From the NCBI GenBank assembly GCA_016704485.1, contig JADJAA010000001.1, positions 1,488,001 through 1,552,000 on the forward strand: a DNA stretch of 64,000 nucleotides, given 5' to 3'. The notes below the pieces were generated by a model that made no database searches, was not told where the DNA came from, and saw nothing but the letters and a program-made list of their open reading frames with translations. Made by a program: the position numbers and the translations under genes. This DNA is from Flavobacteriales bacterium. Its GTDB lineage: Bacteria > Bacteroidota > Bacteroidia > Flavobacteriales_F > PHOS-HE28. Positions 61,774 through 64,000 of the stretch are shown here, one piece after another. The number at the start of each line of letters is the position of its first letter. Position 1 is the first letter of the stretch.

Positions 61774-64000
61774 ACATCGGAACCGTCAGCATCAACCGCC
61801 CGGTGCTCGCATCGGTGATCTCGATCATCATCGTGCTGTTCGGCATCATCGGGTTCGGCTACCTAGGCGTGCGCGAATACCCGAGCGTTGATCCGCCGGT
61901 GATCACCGTCACTACCAACTACGTGGGTGCGAACGCCGATATCGTGGAGAGCCAGATCACTGAGGTACTCGAAGAGCAGATCAACGGCATCGCCGGCATC
62001 CGCAACCTTACAAGTGTGAGTGCCGATGGCCGAAGCACCATCACCGTGGAATTCGAATTGGACGTTGACCTGGAGGCCGCAGCCAACGACGTGCGCGACC
62101 GGGTGAGCGGCAGCTTGCGCGATCTGCCTGCGGATGTGGATCCACCCATCGTAGCGAAGAGCGATGCTGACAGCAGTCCTATCGTTGCGATGACCGTACA
62201 GAGCGATCAGCGTAATCTGCTTGAACTGACACAGATCGCCAACGATATTTTCAAGGAGCGACTTCAGACCATTCCCGGCGTGAGCAATATCCGCATCTGG
62301 GGGGAGAAGAAGTTCAGCATGAAGCTGCAACTGGACCCGGTGAAGATGGCCGGTTTCCAAGTAACACCGATCGATGTGCGCAATGCACTGAACCGCGAGA
62401 ACGTGGAGCTACCCAGCGGCCGCATCGAAGGATTCAATACCGAACTGAGCATCCGAACTTCCGGACGCCTTACGACAGAAGAAGAGTTCAACGACCTTAT
62501 CATCCGCGAAGAGGAAGGTCGTGTAGTACGGTTGCGCGACATTGGTCTGGCCGAACTACGCCCGGAGAACGAACGTTCCTTGCTGCGTGGGAATGGTGGC
62601 ATTCCCCAGGTCGCGATCGCCATTACACCACAGCCCGGCAGCAACTACGTGGCTATTACGGATGAGTTCTACAAGCGTGTGGAAGTGATCAAGAAGGACC
62701 TGCCCGAGGATCTGCGTTACAGTGTTGCCATGGACACCACCACAGGTATCCGCGCTGCGATCGTGGAAGTGGAAGAGACTGTACTCATCGCCTTCGGACT
62801 GGTTGTGCTCGTGATCTTCGTGTTCCTGCGCGACTGGCGCACTACGCTTATTCCCGTGCTCGCCATACCGATCTCGCTCATCGGTTCCTTCTTCATCATG
62901 TGGGCATCGGGCTTCAGTATCAACATCCTTACACTGCTTGCCATCGTGCTCGCAACAGGTATCGTAGTGGATGATGCGATCGTGGTGTTGGAGAACATCT
63001 ACAGCAAGATCGAAGGCGGCATGGATCCCATGGAGGCCGGTCGCAAAGGCAGTGCGGAGATCACCTTCGCCATCGTGAGTACCACCATCACGCTCGCCGC
63101 TGTGTTCCTTCCGATCATCTTCCTCAGCGGTCTCACGGGTCGCTTGTTCCGGGAGTTCGGTGTAGTGGTCGCTGGTGCGGTGATCATCAGCGCAGTGGTC
63201 TCACTCACGCTCACACCGATGATGAGCGCGCGCTTCCTGAAGCGCCAGACCAAGCATAGCCGCTTCTTTATAGTTACGGAACGGTTCTTCGAGAACCTGT
63301 CCAGCGGTTACGAACGTTCACTCTCAGCCTTCCTCCGCAACCGGTGGTTGGTGTTCCCGATCATTCTCGTCAGCGTTGGTATGGTGGTGATCTCGTTCAT
63401 CAACATCCCCAGCGAACTGGCCCCGGATGAGGACAAGAGCAGGTTCATGGTGATGAGCACAGCTCCGGAAGGAACCAGCTTCGAACTGATGAACGATTAC
63501 TTGAGCAACGTGATCGAACTGGTGGATACAATGCCCGAACGGCAGGCACTCATCAGCGTTACAGCTCCCAGCTTCGGCACCGCATCTTCCACCAATACGG
63601 GCTTCGTGCGCGTGACATTGGTGCAGCCCGGCGAACGCACGAAGACGCAGGATCAACTCGCCAAGGACATCATGGGCAAGGTGCAGCGCTTCAACATGGC
63701 ACGCAGCTTCGTGATCCAGGAACCCACCATCGGCGGATCGCGCTTCACGACCCTTCCCGTGCAGTATGTGATACAAGCACCTGATTTCGAAAGTTTGCGA
63801 AAAGTCATCCCTACCTTCATGGAAAAGGCCGGTGCCGATCCCATGTTCGAAGTGGTGGATGTGAACCTGAAGTTCAATAAGCCGGAACTCAACGTGGAGA
63901 TCGATCGCGATCGGGCACGGGCCATGGGTGTGAGCATGCGCGATATCGCGGAAACGCTCCAGCTCTATTTCAGCGGACAGCGTTACGGCTATTTCATCAT
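61770..64000 (+). CDS. RND-family multidrug efflux permease (AcrB/HAE1-type), partial
   Basis: 743 codons visible; the gene runs off the right edge (full length would be about 1030-1060). N-terminus NIGTVSINRPVLASVISIII, then GYLGVREYPSVDPPVITV and IAGIRNLTSVSADGRSTITV of the porter domain. TM4 motif IVLATGIVVDDAIVVLENI contains the two Asp that carry protons. FRDWRTTLIPVLAIPISLIG-like and SELAPDEDKSRFMV segments fit the family. Co-translated with the MFP by ATGA overlap. A TolC-type channel, if part of the operon, lies beyond the window. Confidence 0.95.
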   Translation, partial: MNIGTVSINRPVLASVISIIIVLFGIIGFGYLGVREYPSVDPPVITVTTNYVGANADIVESQITEVLEEQINGIAGIRNLTSVSADGRSTITVEFELDVDLEAAANDVRDRVSGSLRDLPADVDPPIVAKSDADSSPIVAMTVQSDQRNLLELTQIANDIFKERLQTIPGVSNIRIWGEKKFSMKLQLDPVKMAGFQVTPIDVRNALNRENVELPSGRIEGFNTELSIRTSGRLTTEEEFNDLIIREEEGRVVRLRDIGLAELRPENERSLLRGNGGIPQVAIAITPQPGSNYVAITDEFYKRVEVIKKDLPEDLRYSVAMDTTTGIRAAIVEVEETVLIAFGLVVLVIFVFLRDWRTTLIPVLAIPISLIGSFFIMWASGFSINILTLLAIVLATGIVVDDAIVVLENIYSKIEGGMDPMEAGRKGSAEITFAIVSTTITLAAVFLPIIFLSGLTGRLFREFGVVVAGAVIISAVVSLTLTPMMSARFLKRQTKHSRFFIVTERFFENLSSGYERSLSAFLRNRWLVFPIILVSVGMVVISFINIPSELAPDEDKSRFMVMSTAPEGTSFELMNDYLSNVIELVDTMPERQALISVTAPSFGTASSTNTGFVRVTLVQPGERTKTQDQLAKDIMGKVQRFNMARSFVIQEPTIGGSRFTTLPVQYVIQAPDFESLRKVIPTFMEKAGADPMFEVVDVNLKFNKPELNVEIDRDRARAMGVSMRDIAETLQLYFSGQRYGYFI

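Overview
The window looks like chromosome from a free-living member of the Bacteroidota, probably Flavobacteriales or close to it. Evidence: several proteins carry type IX secretion (T9SS) C-terminal sorting domains, there is a giant SprB-like adhesin followed by PorP/SprF-type and OmpA genes, DUF5686, HYC_CC_PP and carboxypeptidase-regulatory-like domains are present, Shine-Dalgarno sequences are rare, and boxes resembling the Bacteroidota -7 element TAnnTTTG occur upstream of many genes. Base composition is near 50% GC by eye. No species can be named from the sequence alone. Both edges cut genes.

Layout. 1-2.6 kb: the 5' part of a secreted deiodinase-like thioredoxin-fold protein (minus strand, runs off the left edge), then an arsR-arsM arsenic methylation pair behind a 28-bp operator-like palindrome. 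2.6-7.2 kb: core translation block rplM-rpsI-rpsB-tsf-pyrH-frr. 7.2-11.8 kb: radical SAM/SPASM protein (minus) and two T9SS cargo proteins, one containing an S74 endosialidase-type chaperone domain. 11.9-18.7 kb: DUF5686 outer-membrane protein, then a tightly overlapping trio of MMPL/RND transporter, RmlA and polyprenyl diphosphate synthase, closed by a perfect 18-bp-stem hairpin. 18.7-24.4 kb, minus: two paralogous T9SS cargo proteins around a TIGR01777 epimerase, a DinB-like protein and an unknown secreted protein. 24.5-31.6 kb, plus: a small unknown gene, sucA-sucB, GNAT, CFA-like methyltransferase, DUF4197. 31.6-33.3 kb: an outer-surface protein (minus) and a small secreted papain-fold-like protein. 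33.7-46.7 kb: a translationally coupled surface operon, a ~3260-residue adhesin with 31 repeats of about 89 residues, a PorP/SprF partner, and a TPR-PD40-CarboxypepD-OmpA protein. 46.7-49.2 kb, minus: a three-gene overlapping operon of TonB-plug-only protein, ECF sigma factor and TPR anti-sigma factor. 49.3-53.9 kb: Nfu, then HYC_CC_PP, TonB receptor and HMA protein (probably metal-ion related), then a gamma-carbonic anhydrase flanked by copies of a short interspersed repeat. 54-60 kb: NhaA, cupin, SOUL haem-binding protein, nitrilase-family amidase, DUF892 ferritin-like protein with a lysine-rich tail, and a membrane-anchored EEP phosphatase/nuclease. 60.2-64 kb: a marR-MFP-RND efflux operon, cut at the right edge.

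The most interesting material is the surface biology. The giant adhesin shares its roughly 370-residue N-terminal ectodomain with two much smaller secreted proteins 11-15 kb upstream, which use a different (type A) sorting signal. The sigma/anti-sigma operon led by a barrel-less TonB plug protein is an unusual signalling arrangement. No CRISPR array, insertion sequence, prophage or intact RNA gene was found.
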